The notes: generated from the sequence alone by a model not told the origin. DNA of 64,000 nt from Copromyces sp. CBS 386.78 (GCA_030685235.1 MU839161.1:1-64000); one strand, 5' to 3'; counted from the first letter of the stretch, positions 1 to 13,162 are shown. Translations and numbers: made by a program.

Positions 1-1811
1 AAAAATTTTTGGGGTGCATTAGTGTGCCTTGGCGCGCGGGAAGGGTGGGGCTACGGTGCCGGAAGACATTCATTACGGTGCGAAAAGACATTCTCCAAAT
101 CAACGCCTTGTCTTTGGTGAGGCGTCCATTACGGCAGTTGAACCGTAGCATGAGTGGCTCGTAGATCTTGCAATGCAGTGGCTGAGCGAAACAGTGAACG
201 CTAGGCCTTTTGCCAAACAAATATCCGCGGATCGCCAGGCAGGCAACCCCGGCTTGTCATTTCTGTCATTGAAATAGTGGTGGATACGCAGAACACTAAC
301 CATCACCATTACGAACTTCCAGAACATTGGACCTTCGAGTCCCGTAAACAAGAACGGTTTGAGGTTTCGTTCCTAAATGCGACTCTGAAACTGTCACGGA
401 TCGGCGCTAACAAATCAAGCGCTCTGGGCATGATTTTGAGAGTAGCGAGAAACAAATGCAACCTTCATTTGATACAGCAATAGCTCCATGTACGTTTCCT
501 TCTTCTTCTGTAGACGGCCATGATCGCCATCTGTGTTTCATGAACTTGAGAGCCTCCGTCAGGAGCTGACGTTGATAAAAGGCCAGGACAAGCGCTGGAT
601 CGTTACGTCGTCGAAGTTCGACGTTCCGTGGTGGAGACTTGAGAAAAGAAGTCCGAAGGCCCAATTCTGCCCTGGACTTTCACTCGATCTATGAGCTCCA
701 CCTCGATAACTCCAGTGACTGCATCTTGGTGAAGTCTCTCTAACATGTTTTCCAAGCTATACAAATACCAAGCGAGCTCAAGCATTGGCGTAACAAGTTG
801 TGTGTTGAGCATCCTGGATTCCAACTGAGGGGATGAGCTTTCTTATTTAGCGTGTCATACCAGGGTTAGGGTGGAGATGTTAAAAGACAACCTACACTAC
901 GCCTCTTGGCTTCACGTGCGCCTTATCTAAGCGGAGAGTCCATAAATAGCCGGCTTGGCAAGTCTCGTCAGCGGCTGCACGGGCCACCCCCTCACTGATC
1001 CCATGAATTAAGTCCCTGCTCCTGACCATCAAGACGAACGAACTCCAACATCAGGTACGAACAGATACAAAACTATCCAGCGCGCCATCATATCGATCTT
1101 GAGCAAGGTGACGATCAGTCGTAGTCCGGCTACCGAAATGATGAAGTCGTTCCGGGTCGTGTAACCATACCGTAGCTTCTAAAGATTGCGGTAAACTTCT
1201 GTGTCCGATATAAGAATGGAAGGATCGGGAACGTGTCCTTTTGCAGCAAAGGATGGAGTGAATTGTAAAAGCCAACAACCACGCCCGCCGGAAGGCACGA
1301 GAATGCATGCCCAGCGCCGCGGGCCCGAGTGTTGAGAAGACAAGCGCCGCTAGGGCGCCCGAATCGGGGAATTGGGGTCCGTCGACGACCTGTAACAACC
1401 AATTGGGGGACGACCCTGAATCTGTTGAAGTTGTCACCAACAACATGTGCTGGATGGCGAATTTGAGCCAAGTTCGGACCGCTGCACTGCTCCGGTGCTT
1501 CTGGTTTGTCTGGGCAATGGCATCCAGCCTTGGCCTTTTTTTTTTGCCGGCGGCCGACCAGCGGCCCAGCTAAAGTCCAGAGTGTCCATCCCGCAGGCCG
1601 CAAGCTAGCTAAATAAAATCTGTCGCGATCCATCATCACCTCCGTGGTCCGTCTCCTTGCCCAACGCAACGAATCCAACCAGCCCCGCCCACCGCCTGTT
1701 GCGCATATTCTTCCCGTTGATTCTTTGTTGTCGATACCCATCGTCGTCAACCTTGTTTACTTAGTTATACTCTCTTCTAATCTCTCCGCCACGCGGTAAA
1801 GCATATTCACA
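1..1811. other. No supportable gene; upstream flank of pho88
   Basis: I find no reading frame here with recognisable domains or a convincing exon structure. Short minus-strand frames around 410-812 have a leucine-rich, protein-like look, but they are broken and show no family motif. The last roughly 200 bases carry pyrimidine-rich sequence and form the 5' leader and promoter of the Pho88 gene. Confidence 0.5.
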
Positions 1812-2553
1812 ATGGGTCTCTCCCCGCAAATGTAAGAAACATCACCGTCCGTCGAACGCGCAAACAACGTGCCGCCGTGTCCTCGACATCGTCGCGAGCC
1901 GGAAACAAATTCCAGATGCTAACATGTGTACAGCACCAACCTGGTCATCATCCTTGGTATGATGCAGGTCGCCAAGAAGATCCCCTTCGAGGACCCCAAT
2001 GTTCTCAACCTCTGCCGCGCTCTTTACGCGCTCAGCAATGTCGTCATCCTCGCCATCCACCTCTACATCATGAACACCATCAACAGGAAGAAGGGTATGT
2101 CGCATTTGTTCCCCCGCGAGAAGGAAATCCGCAGTCTGCTAACCTTGTCTCTCAACAGACCTCACCACTCTCAAGTACGTCGAGCCGGCGCCGATGGGTT
2201 CCACCGAGGAGGGCAAGCTCGTCACCACCACCATCCACGCCTACGATCTGGCCCAGGCCAAGCAGCTCCTCCGCTCCCAGATGATGGGCGTCTTCATGAT
2301 GGGCGTCATGCACCTCTACTTCAAGTACACCAACCCCCTCCTCATCCAGTCCATCATCCCCCTCAAGGGCGCCTTCGAGTCCAACCTTGCCAAGATCCAC
2401 ATCTTTGGCCAGCCCGCCAGCGGCGACCTCAAGCGTCCCTTCAAGCAGGCTGCTGGCTTCATGTCCGGTCTCCAGGGCGGCGCTGCTCAGAGCGACAAGA
2501 AGGCTGTTGAGGCTGCCGAGCGTGCTGGCCGCGGCGGCGCCAAGGAGGAGTAA
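1812..2553 (+). CDS. pho88: Pho88/SND3-like ER membrane protein
   Basis: The product is a 191-residue member of the Pho88 family. In yeast this ER protein (Pho88/Snd3) acts in phosphate-transporter maturation and in SRP-independent targeting of membrane proteins. Three exons join in frame: 1812-1831, 1934-2094 and 2159-2553. The 20-nt first exon encodes MGLSPQ and splices to a second exon beginning within ITNLVIILGMMQ, the family's usual N-terminus. A hydrophobic segment lies near residues 35-55 (ALYALSNVVILAIHLYIM) and another near 97-120. The C-terminus is Lys/Ala/Gly-rich and ends in KEE, as in other fungal members. The start was chosen because the short exon restores the conserved N-terminus, and intron 2 has a GCTAAC branch site and CAG acceptor. 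The ATG inside exon 2 alone would lose the N-terminal helix. Confidence 0.93.
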
Positions 2554-3274
2554 TGTGCGATTCACAAAACGATCGACTTGGATGCTTTGCTGCACGGTGC
2601 AGGAAAAAGAAGAAAGGGAAACAGGTTATACAACGACCGTGCCGGCTACTTTCTGTCTGGGCGGGTTAATACTTTGTACCAATATGGCTTTTTGAAGCAT
2701 TGGCAATTTACGTATAGACAACATCCTTTGGTTAGACGGATGGGCGTGGTGGTTAATGGGAGCAAGCAATGGCGGATAAGGTAAGCGAGGCGGGTTCGTC
2801 AGTCAGCCCACTCTGCTTAGCTGCCTATAAGTTGTCAGGACAGATGAGGTAGTAAACAATGCACTACTATCTGGATGGGCATACACTACATTTAGCTAAC
2901 TACAAACGTCTTGTTGATGTGGAAATGTCTTCTTGATCGAGGTTTGTCGCCATTGCAGACGATGTGGCAATAACTCTTTGCGGCGGAGTTTGGCGCCTAA
3001 AACAGAGGCGGCGAGCAGCACATTCATTGTTTGGCTGATGCCTGCCGAGTCGACCAAACAGCGTCATCGAGGGGTCGATTGATGCACAGCATTTGCTTTT
3101 GCGACACAGCACGTTCCGTGAATGCATTCATCCATTCAATAATCATCAACGTCTTCCCTCTTTGTTTTTTTTTTGTTACAGATACCCTAGCTTTCCTTCT
3201 CACCGATACCAGCGCCATTTTGCAATCAATTTAATTCAACACCGCGTCATAGCTACAGAATAGCAACTCTCACA
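2554..3274. other. Intergenic region, pho88 to rad14
   Basis: No gene is seen. The interval holds the 3' flank of pho88 and the upstream region of the same-strand rad14 gene, including a T-rich run near 3166-3176. Confidence 0.5.
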
Positions 3275-4739
3275 ATGGAACGCGCGTCCACTCCTCCAGC
3301 TCAAGGGCAACGATCAACACGATCAACAAGAAGCACAGCACGTCCACCATCACCACCCACACCAGCCGCCGACACTCGTCGCATAGTAAGCTCACTCTCT
3401 CCAGTCCACTTTATACCCATCGCAATCACCAAGTAACCTTTACCTCCACCAGGAAGAATCCCGTCTTCTTGTCAAAGACCTCCGCACCCAGCTCGAAGCC
3501 GACCACCGCGCCGCCGGTATCCCCCTTCCCTCCGACTCCCTCCCGCGCACCGCCTCCGGCATCGCCGCCACCGGTGACATCCAGCTAGCCGGCGCCGCCG
3601 GTCGCGCTGCCGCGGCTGCCTGTGCCTCTGCCTCCGCCTCTCGCAAACGACCCTTTACATCGATTTCACGAAATGACGTACCGGTTAGTAACCGGGATGC
3701 ACGCACGGGTACATCGACAACGGGCGAAAGGAGAGATGGCGGGAATAAAGAAGGGGGGAGTTTGCCCCCCATCTCGCGCAAGTTCACCAAATACGTCGAC
3801 TACAACTTCAGCGCCATGACGGATACCAAAGGCGGTTTCCTGTCGGTGGAAGATGATCCCTTCAGTAAACACATGTCGGCCCCTACAAGGCCGGGACAAC
3901 CAGAACCAGAGCAAAAGCCGGCGCACATGACGGCCGCGGAGTGGGAAAGGATGCAGTTGATACGGAAACTGCAGAGGAACAAGGCAGGGCCTTATGAGCC
4001 TGGTATCAGTGTCTTGACTGATAAAGAAGATACGGCCAAAGAGAGGAAGAAGTGCAGAGAGTGCGGAAGTCTGGAAATCGATTTTGTCTGGGAGGAGACG
4101 TTTGGGTGCGCGGTTTGTGGCAAGTGTAAGGAGCGGTATCCGGAACGGTATAGTCTCTTGACGAAGACGGAGGCGAAGGAGGATTATTTGTTGACTGATC
4201 GTGAGTTTTCACACAATCCTATGGATGAATGGTAGGAAGGATGCTGACTACGTGTGATGACGACAGCTGAACTCAAGGACCCCGAACTCCTCCCCCACCT
4301 CTCCAAGCCGAACCCGCACAAGTCCCACTGGCATGACATGATGCTCTTCCTGCGCTACCAAGTTGAAGAATACGCGTTTAACGTCAAGTGGGGGTCGGCA
4401 GAGGCTTTGGACGCCGAGTTTGAGAAGCGCGAGCAGGACAAGAAGAGGAGGAAGGAGGCCAAGTTTAAGGAGAAACTGCTGGACCTGAAAAGGAAGACGA
4501 GGACGGAGGCGTTTAGGAGGAATACGGGGAAGTTGGGTGGCGGCGGCGGCGGGATAGCGGGAGCTGGTGGTACTGGTGGTTCAGCAGGAAAGGGAGGAAA
4601 AGCGACCAAGTTTGGGGACGCGATAAACAATGGAGGGAAACATGTGCATGAATGGGGAAGGACGGTTGAGAATGAGGAGGGGATGACGGTCAAGACTTGT
4701 ACGAGCTGTGGGATGGAGGTTGAGGAGTTGGAGTTTTAG
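3275..4739 (+). CDS. mus-43: Rad14/XPA nucleotide-excision-repair protein
   Basis: The 443-residue product is the XPA/Rad14 damage-verification and scaffold factor of nuclear nucleotide excision repair, which binds DNA and recruits RPA and ERCC1-XPF-type nuclease. Exons are 3275-3385, 3453-4200 and 4267-4739, and all junctions keep frame; the last one rebuilds LLTDPELKD. A zinc finger is visible as C238-x2-C241-x14-C256-x2-C259, followed by the XPA C-terminal DNA-binding region (YLLTDPEL, then SHWHDMMLFLRYQVEEYAF). Residues 1-200 are Ser/Thr/Ala/Pro-rich and low complexity. A charged Lys/Arg helix and a Gly-rich linker precede a C-terminal C-x2-C pair (TCTSCGMEVEELEF), which looks like a second small metal site. 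The symbol is that of the Neurospora XPA-type gene as I recall it; the family call is firmer than the symbol. Confidence 0.93.
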
Positions 4740-6103
4740 TCTCATCTTGGGAGCTAGGAGCGTTTGATGTGTTTGAGCTTTATTATACCCATAGATATTG
4801 TGTTCATGAAGATGTTGACTTGATCAATGTCATCAACCCGGGATTTCATCTTGACCAAACAAGGCGCCAAGCTTCGAAGCCGCTCTGCCGCTGAGCTCCC
4901 CTGAGCTTCCCCTGGACGTCACCAAGTCCTTGGGTCTGTGCACGGTGCCAGACGTGATCTGTGCTTTCTTTGTTGAATTGAGCCCCTGACGCTGGAAAGG
5001 TGACCGTGATGGATGAATGCCAGCTGCGGCCTTGCGGCCTCGTTTGTGATTTGGTGTTGGAACCACGGGCAGCAAGCGATACCGGTAAGTGTTGAGATGT
5101 TGGATGGGCTGAGACCTCAAGGCTGCACCTTCTGTTTCACAAAGCGCTTCTCAGCATAGTCCAAGATTTTGACGTTGACCTCATGACGCTTCGATGAATG
5201 CTACCTTAGAAAAGGAGTGATAGGCACAGGCCAGATAACCACCAAGTCACAGCTATTGCGGGCCATGGTCTGTTTAGTCGCTGCAGCTTCCAATTGGACG
5301 CTGCAAGGCCCCAGCGCGCTTGCCAGTCGCTGCATCCCGTCGCTACAGCAGTCGCAGTGCCGTGCACCCCAGCGGGCAGTCGCCACAGGCAGTGGTGAGC
5401 TCCCTCACTCGGCACTCCAGCAGGGCAGTGCGTTTATCTCCCGTCGACCTACCCACTTTGCTCGTTGGAGTGCCAGTGCTTCTTACGCGCATCATAACCT
5501 TGGTTGAACCACCACAACCGCGAATCCAGGGACTTGCCATCATCTCTTTTTTTTTCCTTTTCACGTCTTCGCTTTTTATCCGATGTCTTAGCATACCCAA
5601 TCGCAACCAGGGCCTTTTTGCAGATCAGGGTCATACTTCCCGCTTTTTTAAAGCCGCCGCGGGTCAATCGACGGCCGAACCCCCCTTGTGGCTTTTCACT
5701 TCTTCTAATACCAGGGCACGACGGGCAGGGCACGCAGATACGTAGCTAGACGAACGACGGATCGCATTCAGATACACTACCGCGACTGACGACCTTCGAT
5801 CGCCCCGACTGCCACTTCTTGCTTTGCTCTTCTAGCATCGAACTACGCACCCGACTACCTACCTAAGGTACCTACCTACCACCACACCGCAAAGGGGAGA
5901 CGAGGGTCCACGCGGTCCCTCACCAGCTCAGCACTTGTCGACGCTGTGCGCTCTGACGATCGTCCCGGCTGGAATCTCCCACGTCAATTGCTCCCCCCTC
6001 GATTTGTTTAGCCCCCGACCGGCCAACGTCAGCCTCGCTTCTTGCTGTCGCGATAGGTTCGCAGGTTTCATCTGTCGCTTCAACCACCGACAACCACACA
6101 ACT
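4740..6103. other. Intergenic region and striatin 5' leader
   Basis: No gene is seen. From about 5500 the strand becomes pyrimidine-rich, with C/T tracts and a CTACCTAC-type run near 5850-5880. This fits a long promoter plus 5' leader for the striatin gene starting at 6104. Short open frames here lack any domain. Confidence 0.5.
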
Positions 6104-8811
6104 ATGGGCACTAACGGCGTTCATGTCTCGTTTGGCGCGGGTCATGAGATGGGCGGGGTAATGGGCAATGGCTCTGGTCAGCCGCCCGCGACCGAGTACA
6201 CACTTCAAGGTTAGTTGGTTCAGGAAGCAAACAAACTACCCGGCCATCAGAGCTAACGCTCGCCATGCAGGTGTCATGCGCTTCCTCCAGACAGAGTGGC
6301 ACCGTCATGAGCGCGACCGCAATGCCTGGGAGATCGAAAAGCAGGAGATGCGGGCGAGGATAGCGAACCTCGAGGGTCAGGCCAGGAGAGCAGACGCGAC
6401 ACAAAAGGCACTCAAGAGATATGTTTCGATACTCGAAAAGAAGGTCAAGGAGCAGAGCGCTGCTCTAAAGTCTACTACTGGTAAAGAGAAGGGAGTCGAG
6501 GCTGAGGCTGAGGCGGAGGATAACAAGACCAAGCTTGACCGGTCCGCCCTCATACAGGAAAAGCTGCGCCGTAAGCACAATCACTTTATCCTTTTCTGCT
6601 AGCATGTTCTGACAAGACTTCACAGCAAACACAAAGCTCTCCGGAGCCCCTAACGAAACCGAGAACATCGAGATCGGGCCCCCAGACGACGAATCTGCGC
6701 GCAACGAACTAAAGACTTTCCTCGATCAGTGTCAGGCCGAGTTTACCTATCTGATGGTCACGCCAGCAAACCCGCAACCACCACGAGAATCCCCGCCCCT
6801 GCCTATCCTAGACGACTTCCGCGAGGGTGAAGCCTTGAACCAGCAGCTTGAACAGTCCTACCAGCGTTCTCAACAAAGCCAAATTCGCGACCTTCTTGCC
6901 CAGCAGGCTGCAGCTGCCAATGCTGCCAATGCTGCCGCTGTGCAAAGCCAGCAGCAGCAACCGCAACAGCAACAGCATGTGGCCGGGCCGCGGCCGCAGA
7001 CTAACCAGCCACAAAAGGGATATGGCGAGCTGCAAGGAGCGCCTATGGAGCGTTCATCCAGAGGACAGCAGCTACACGATATTCTGAAGAGTGGTGAAAC
7101 CCCCGACTGGTCAGCTTCGATGCAGTCTCAGCCAGTCGAAGAGCCAACCTCCGCACTCAGCAAGGCGCCTCCGATGGTTAGGGGAGATGGACGTGAGCCG
7201 GCTGCGCCAAAGTCGGCCTCGACCACGGATGCATGGGACTTCAACGAATCCAACTTCCAGGATTCTACCGCGATGACACAGCCGACGCCCCAGCAGTCAT
7301 ATTCTAGCAGGCCTGATACGGATGCCTTCCCTAGCGCCGAGAACCTAACCAAGTCTCCTAACCGTGGAGCGCTCTCCCACCGAAGAAAGAGCTCGAGTGG
7401 TATGGCGCGTAGGAGGAGTGCCGAGCACGAGCTTTCGCTTGGGTCTCTTCAGCAAAAGGCAGAGGGCACAATGTTCAAATTCCGTTTCGGCCTACGTGGT
7501 CACCTGGATGTGGTACGGACTGTCATCTTTTCTGGCGGCGGAAGCCCTGGCGAGCCTGAGATCTGCACGGCGGGAGACGACGGCTTGGTCAAGAGGTTCC
7601 ACATCCCCGACAGGCACATTGGTCAACGAAATGCTGATGGAGATCTCGATGTTGCGGCGGACTTTACACATCGCGGCCATAGTGGGGCTGTGTTGTCTCT
7701 TACGTCCTGGTCGCCATCCCCCAACTTCTCTACCGGCGGTCGTGCTCAGGGTGATGGCTGGATTTTCTCTGGTGGTCAAGATGCTACGATTCGCGTATGG
7801 GAACGAGGAAGAGTTGATCCAAAGGCCACCCTAGATGGCCATACTGACGCTGTCTGGGCGCTTTGCGTCTTGCCCACGAACCTGGGTGCCATTTTCGGTC
7901 AAACCAATAACCATGGTCCACCTGACAGGATCTTGTTGGTGTCCGGAGCGGCAGATGCCACGGTCAAGGTGTGGGCTGTCAGCGCACCTCCTCAACTCAC
8001 ATCTCCTCAGCCAGGGCCGGGTCGTCGTGGGCCAGGTGGACGTGTCAGGGGTAACTCCATGAGCTCTGGCTCCGCATTCCCCAGCTCGCCACAGCCGACC
8101 ACGGCATCTAACTCGCCCTTTCATCATACGCTTGTGCATACCATTAAGCGGGCTAATTCGGAGGCAAGCCCGACCTGCATCACTGCCCTCAGTCCCAATG
8201 GCGAGACCTTTGCCGTCAGCTATGCGGACGCCGCCATTATTGTCTACGATACCCGTAGCGGAGAAGAGATTGGAACGATGGCGAGCTTGGATACGTATGA
8301 CGGTACCATCAACACAGCCGTGAACGCTGTTGTAGCGACAACCGTTGGATTGGACCATTCACAAGGTCCCGGTGGTGAGGATGAAACTGGTGGTGGACCT
8401 ACGGGAGGTGGTCGGTCGATGGCGGGATCTGGCGTCGAGGGTACCATCATTTCCGGTCATGAAGATCGCTACATCAGGTTCTTCGATGCCAATAGCGGTA
8501 AGTTTGTTGTCTTGTGGGAACAACATGTGTCCGAGACTAACTCTTTCTCAGGTCAATGCACATACAACATGCTAGCCCATCCAGGGTCTGTCTCCAGCCT
8601 TTCCCTCAGCCCCGACGGCCGCGAGCTCGTCAGCGCGGGCCACGACATGTCGCTCCGTTTCTGGTCCCTCGAGACAAGATCATGCACGCAGGAAATGACG
8701 TGCCATAGGTCGATGCGCGGCGAAGGTGTCTGCGCCGTGGTATGGAGCCAGGACGGGAAATGGGTGGTGAGCAGTGGTGGAGACGGCATGGTCAAGGTGT
8801 ATGCGAGGTAG
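6104..8811 (+). CDS. ham-3: Striatin (PRO11/HAM-3 type), STRIPAK scaffold
   Basis: Striatin is the regulatory B''' scaffold of the STRIPAK phosphatase-kinase complex. In Sordariales it is needed for hyphal fusion and fruiting-body development. Exons are 6104-6209, 6271-6570, 6626-8497 and 8552-8811, giving 845 residues. The N-terminal block (residues about 36-105, starting [17 protein letters not shown]) is the striatin signature with a coiled coil. A Gln-rich, disordered middle follows. From about residue 420 come WD40 blades ([46 protein letters not shown]) ending in [10 protein letters not shown]. The genomic frame is open straight through 8498-8551, but GTAAGT, a CTAAC branch and TTTCTCAG mark a 54-nt in-frame intron; removing it gives the expected [15 protein letters not shown]. 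Start 6104 is the first ATG in frame with exon 2. Confidence 0.95.
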
Positions 8812-9859
8812 TCAGTTCTCCGTGTCGCGTTCCGAGGGATGTACCATGACTTGAGCCTTCTTTTTTTTGGCACATTGTGTATAATGAATTGTTTTTGATG
8901 GGGAATTCCGGTGGGAGCTGGATGGGAGTAGAGGGGTTGGTTGGTTGTGTATTAGCTGCTTCACTTTTTTATCATCTTTTTTTTTCTTCTCTTCCTCTCT
9001 TGCCCTTGTTAGTATCACACACATACACACACACGCTCACACGCTCAATGCGCGTTCTGGGGCCCGCCGACGTTTCTTTTGTCGTTACGTTACTTCCAAC
9101 ATCATCATTGCTATACCATATCACACCCACACCGATATGGAGAGAGAGAGAGCATCAAGCGAATTATCGTTTTAGTTGCTTTTGAGGGTTTTGGCGGGTG
9201 TGGTGGGAATGTGGGAAGGAATAGAGGGGGTAGGAGATGAGATGAGATGCGAAGATAGAATGAAAGAAAGCGGATTGTAACCAGCAGTACTTTGGACACT
9301 TTGTCGGTTGTCGAGTGAGTATGTTGTCCCGTCGTGAATACCGGTGGGTGAAGATTGAAGCGAAGCCGATACCCGTGCCACGCCCCCACATTTTTGGGAA
9401 TCCGCCCGAGTCATTCAACCCTCAAAGTGCGAACCGCCCAATATAACACCAAAAGAAGGCTAAAATGTAGTTTTTTCGAGTCGCTCTCGAATCCGAATGG
9501 GTTCTGCCTGCCCCGGATTGTCTTCATGGGACGCTTCTGCAAGAATACGTTTCGTGCTGGAGGTCAAAGAATTGCTGAGATTCCGTTCGTTGATTGACTT
9601 CTCGACCATGTCTGCTACTCTGTCTGATACGAGCTGATTGTTTGGCGGGATACTTGGACTCCAGTGCGCGAAAGGCTTTGTGAACTTTTTAAAAGGTGTG
9701 TTTAAATATAAGCCACACCTGGCCGCTTACTATTTCCATGTTAGACTAATGGGTGATCATCGAGTTTCCTTGTTGGGAGATGATGTGTGCAAGAAGTTGG
9801 GCTACTTAAGTGCAAGATCTGGAACACCAAACCAACAACAAGGATTGGTTGCAATCCAA
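8812..9859. other. Intergenic region with short CA-rich tract
   Basis: No gene is seen. It holds the 3' flank of striatin, a CA-rich stretch near 9015-9045 and GA-rich runs near 9140-9160 and 9190-9270. The final part leads into the tRNA gene. Confidence 0.45.
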
Positions 9860-9933
9860 TCCCTCGTGGCGCAATTGGCTAGCGCGTCAGACTGTTAATC
9901 TGGAGGCTGTAAGTTCGATCCTTACCGAGGGAG
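9860..9933 (+). tRNA. tRNA-Asn (anticodon GUU), no intron
   Basis: A 74-nt cloverleaf folds without gaps. The acceptor stem is TCCCTCG with CGAGGGA plus a G discriminator. The D-arm has GCGC pairs. The anticodon stem TCAGA/TCTGG encloses the loop CTGTTAA, with GTT as anticodon. The variable loop is five bases and the T-arm is GTAAG-TTCGATC-CTTAC. CCA is not encoded, as normal in eukaryotes. There is no intron between anticodon positions 37 and 38. Confidence 0.96.
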
Positions 9934-9954
9934 GTTGCGAGGACAAAATCAACC

Positions 9955-9961
9955 TTTTTTT
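9955..9961 (+). terminator. RNA polymerase III T-run terminator for tRNA-Asn
   Basis: A run of seven T on the coding strand begins 21 bases after the tRNA 3' end and is followed by a second T-run at about 9970. Such runs stop RNA polymerase III. Confidence 0.7.
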
Positions 9962-12900
9962 ATTTCTTCTTTTTTGGCTTCCTGCTGTGTTTGGTGAACT
10001 GGTTTGTTCCGTTTTTTTTTTTTTTTTCCTTTTTGTTCTTCTAAATGGTAAACATTGACGATGTTTGTGTTGGTTCTTGTATTTTCATGGGGTTTCATAG
10101 CGCCGTGTGACTTGGTCGGTGCTGCTGAGCTCTTTTTGTTTGTGGTGTTTTGTTTGTTACTAGACCAACATTTTCTTGTGCTGATTACTTCATTAACATC
10201 GAACCACCAGCACACCTTACCTTTTTCCAAGTCCACCAAACTTCCAACTGCTGCAAGTTCCTCTTAACCCATTAGTTTGTCTTCTTTCACTTCTCATCTC
10301 CGCGCATTCCTGAAATGAGCGGGAATCCTACAGCGGGGTATCGACACAACGAATCGTCAATCGGCACCCGTGCCACCGTGACATTCGACTCGCAAGGACA
10401 CTCGCCCCGTTCGGAAACAAACTCGCAAACTCAAGTCAACTGATCTGCATCCCGCCCGGTAGCGATGCCGCGGACCATGGCGCAAGCAATGGGAGAATGG
10501 GTTTTATGAGCGTATCGGGCGGTCTACCGAGACCCTGACCGGGGTCGTCTGCTTGCCCGTTTTCCCGCCGTTGGCAACCGTATCTTCCTCGCACTCGAAC
10601 GTCGCGGATAGATTACGTGATCTGCTTTGCCCCTCTGTTTACGTTGCAGTTTTATGTGAAGGGAGGAAGGTAGTATAAGAGGGTGTATATCTCTCCTTTT
10701 TTTCTTTGTGTTCGGTTTCGATGAATGGTACCGGAATGCTGAATCGCCGCAGAATGTCTCCGAATGGCGTCTTGCGGATGACGCCTTCTAAATGGACCTG
10801 CTGGATCAGGCAGGTAGGTTTGGTAGGTATTCTAGTGGCCGTATCGTCAACTCTCATGGAACTAATCATGATGAAAACTCGGAAAAGGCCGACCAAACTT
10901 GGAGATCTTGGACGTTCAATCGCACATCTCATCTCAGCCCGCACTTCAACGTTCGGTCAACGGTCAAGCCACCAAGCCACCAAGTCTCATTCCGTCGTGG
11001 ACCACGCTTTCGCACACTACTTGCACTCGCTCGTCAATCATCGATTCAAACGCTGGTACCGACCCCAACCACAATACTTGGTGTAGATCTGCCGGGGAAA
11101 AAAGGCCCCACGTGTTGAGACGGTAATATAAAAATACTGCAGTGTTTATGCATCGCTGCCGTGGTACGTACAGTACGAGGTAGTATTTACCCGATTTGCG
11201 AATGAGAACGCAAGTATCGATGAGGAAAGAGGATTCGGGTGTATGGCGATTTACGGGAGGACAAGTGGGCGGTTGGATCTGGGTGGATATGGATCTGGAT
11301 CCGCAAGGGACTGATAGAGGTAGTAGGTTAGGTTGTTCTGACATGTTGGGAAGGAGGGAAGGAGTTGATGAAGCTTGAAGTTCCATGGTTGGATGGCGTC
11401 AACTTCCTTGCGAATGCTCCTCGCTCCTTCCTTCACATCAACCAACGACTACTGGCGATTTCTCTCGGAGGACACCGACCGAACCCAACCGAACCGAACC
11501 GAACCTTTTCCATTTCCCTCTTCGAGTCAATCATTCTGTCGCCAGCCGTACAGCTGGAAAGGTTGAGACCAGTTCAGTTCAGTGCCTGTCCGCCTGGCTC
11601 CTCTCTCAATCAAACACACTCACAGCGTCCCTCGCCCCCGAACTTGGAATGTTTGACTTAGCTCGTCTCAGGTCTCGATTAGAAACCCAACTTCAAAACC
11701 TTGGAATGGAACACCAGAAAAGGACCAAGTAACCCCTTGTCAACCACGTTGATGCCTGCGGCCCGCCTCCCTGCCTTGAACATGCCCTGTCGCCCTACTC
11801 TATTCTTTTCTCATGAGCGGAAGCACAGAAAGAAAGTCGTACAACAGGCTCGCTCAGCCGCTGAACGATAACGGCAAGCTTGACTGGGGAATGCTGCTGC
11901 TGGCTAGGTGCGGGCATCCTGACATGCTGGGACTCTGACATGCTGGCGCACCGCGCAAAATCACGTATTCATCGAGACATTCTCCGGCTGTGTAGCGCTA
12001 CTATGTCGTGCATCTAACCAACCGTCCATAGGAGTTGTGTTCGATGTCTCTGCTAGGTAGCTAGACTAGGGTACCTAGTTGCCGTCTGTCGTTCATTCAC
12101 GTAACGTCGTTCGGGTCTTCGTCTCAAACCGGCCAACCAAGCTACCAAATAAATCAAACCAACCAACGAACCAACGAAGCAACCAACCAAATCGAGACGG
12201 CAACGATGGGCAATACATGTGCTCGTCATTCTTGCTTGCCGGCCTATCAGATATACCCTACCTGCGATGCAAGCCACTTGGTCTCGAATCAAGCCAAAGA
12301 CGGGGTGCGGCGGACGGGCTGAGTGGCTGGTAGGAAGAAAAGAGGGTGGGTGTGTAGGAATCGACTGGTGGGGGATGGACAGAAAAATCTGGCTGTGACA
12401 GAAAACGGGCGGGCGACGGGGCGTCCAGCCAAAGCAGCACCACCACGACAGCGCGCCACCATGTTCACCAGCCGTGTCGATCCTGTGTAACTCGCTCTTA
12501 TTTCTCCAGCCGTTGAAGGACAGCCACGAGATGACATGGCGGAGAGAGAGGCTGCGACGTAAAGGGACGCTGCCAAGGCGGCTCTTCATAAAGTCGAAGA
12601 CCGTTCACTCGCTCGCTCACTCGTTTGGAAACAGAACTTTATGTACTTTACTAAACCTTCTCACGGCATGCATGCCTAGCTTCCATATCCCGCCTTGGAA
12701 GGTCCTCATCGGCTCGTATTGCAGGCGCGTTTCAAAAGCTTCAAGACCCTTGGCTACATGTGTCACCCGAAGCAGTGTGAACTTCGAACTTGTGTTGTTG
12801 TACCACACGGTGGTAAAAAAAAAAAAGTTGTACTTCCAGGGCTTGGGTTGTTGATTGACCAACCAAGCGGTTAATTGTTTTTCTCCAGCTTTTTTCTTTG

Positions 12901-13162
12901 TCCCGGAAATAGAGTGGTAGGTAGGAATAAAGTGTCGGACACGGAAAGGCACATGTAAGTGACCAGGGGAGCTTCGTTGACTGGATGTGACCTGGGAGGT
13001 TGAGGTCACATAGATAAGGTTCGACCCCCGGACAGTTTTCACAGGCATAGTCACCTTCCAGAAGTCGCTCCCTCGTCCCTCTTTTGGATTAGGTCTTCGG
13101 TCTCCTTACCTTGCTGTTGATATTCCGTCATTTCACTCGCTTCCTTCCTTCGTGGTGGTCGT
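9962..13162. other. 3.2-kb interval without a supportable gene
   Basis: I see no convincing exon-intron structure or domain on either strand. Visible low-complexity patches are a (CCGAA)n-like run at about 11478-11508 and a CAAC/CCAA-rich patch at about 12125-12195, with A/T runs near 10011 and 12817. Open frames in this interval change reading without splice signals and look random. Confidence 0.45.

Noticed and set aside
1130..1750. 206-codon minus-strand frame upstream of pho88
   Set aside because: Random-looking composition, and it would overlap the promoter of pho88; no family recognised.
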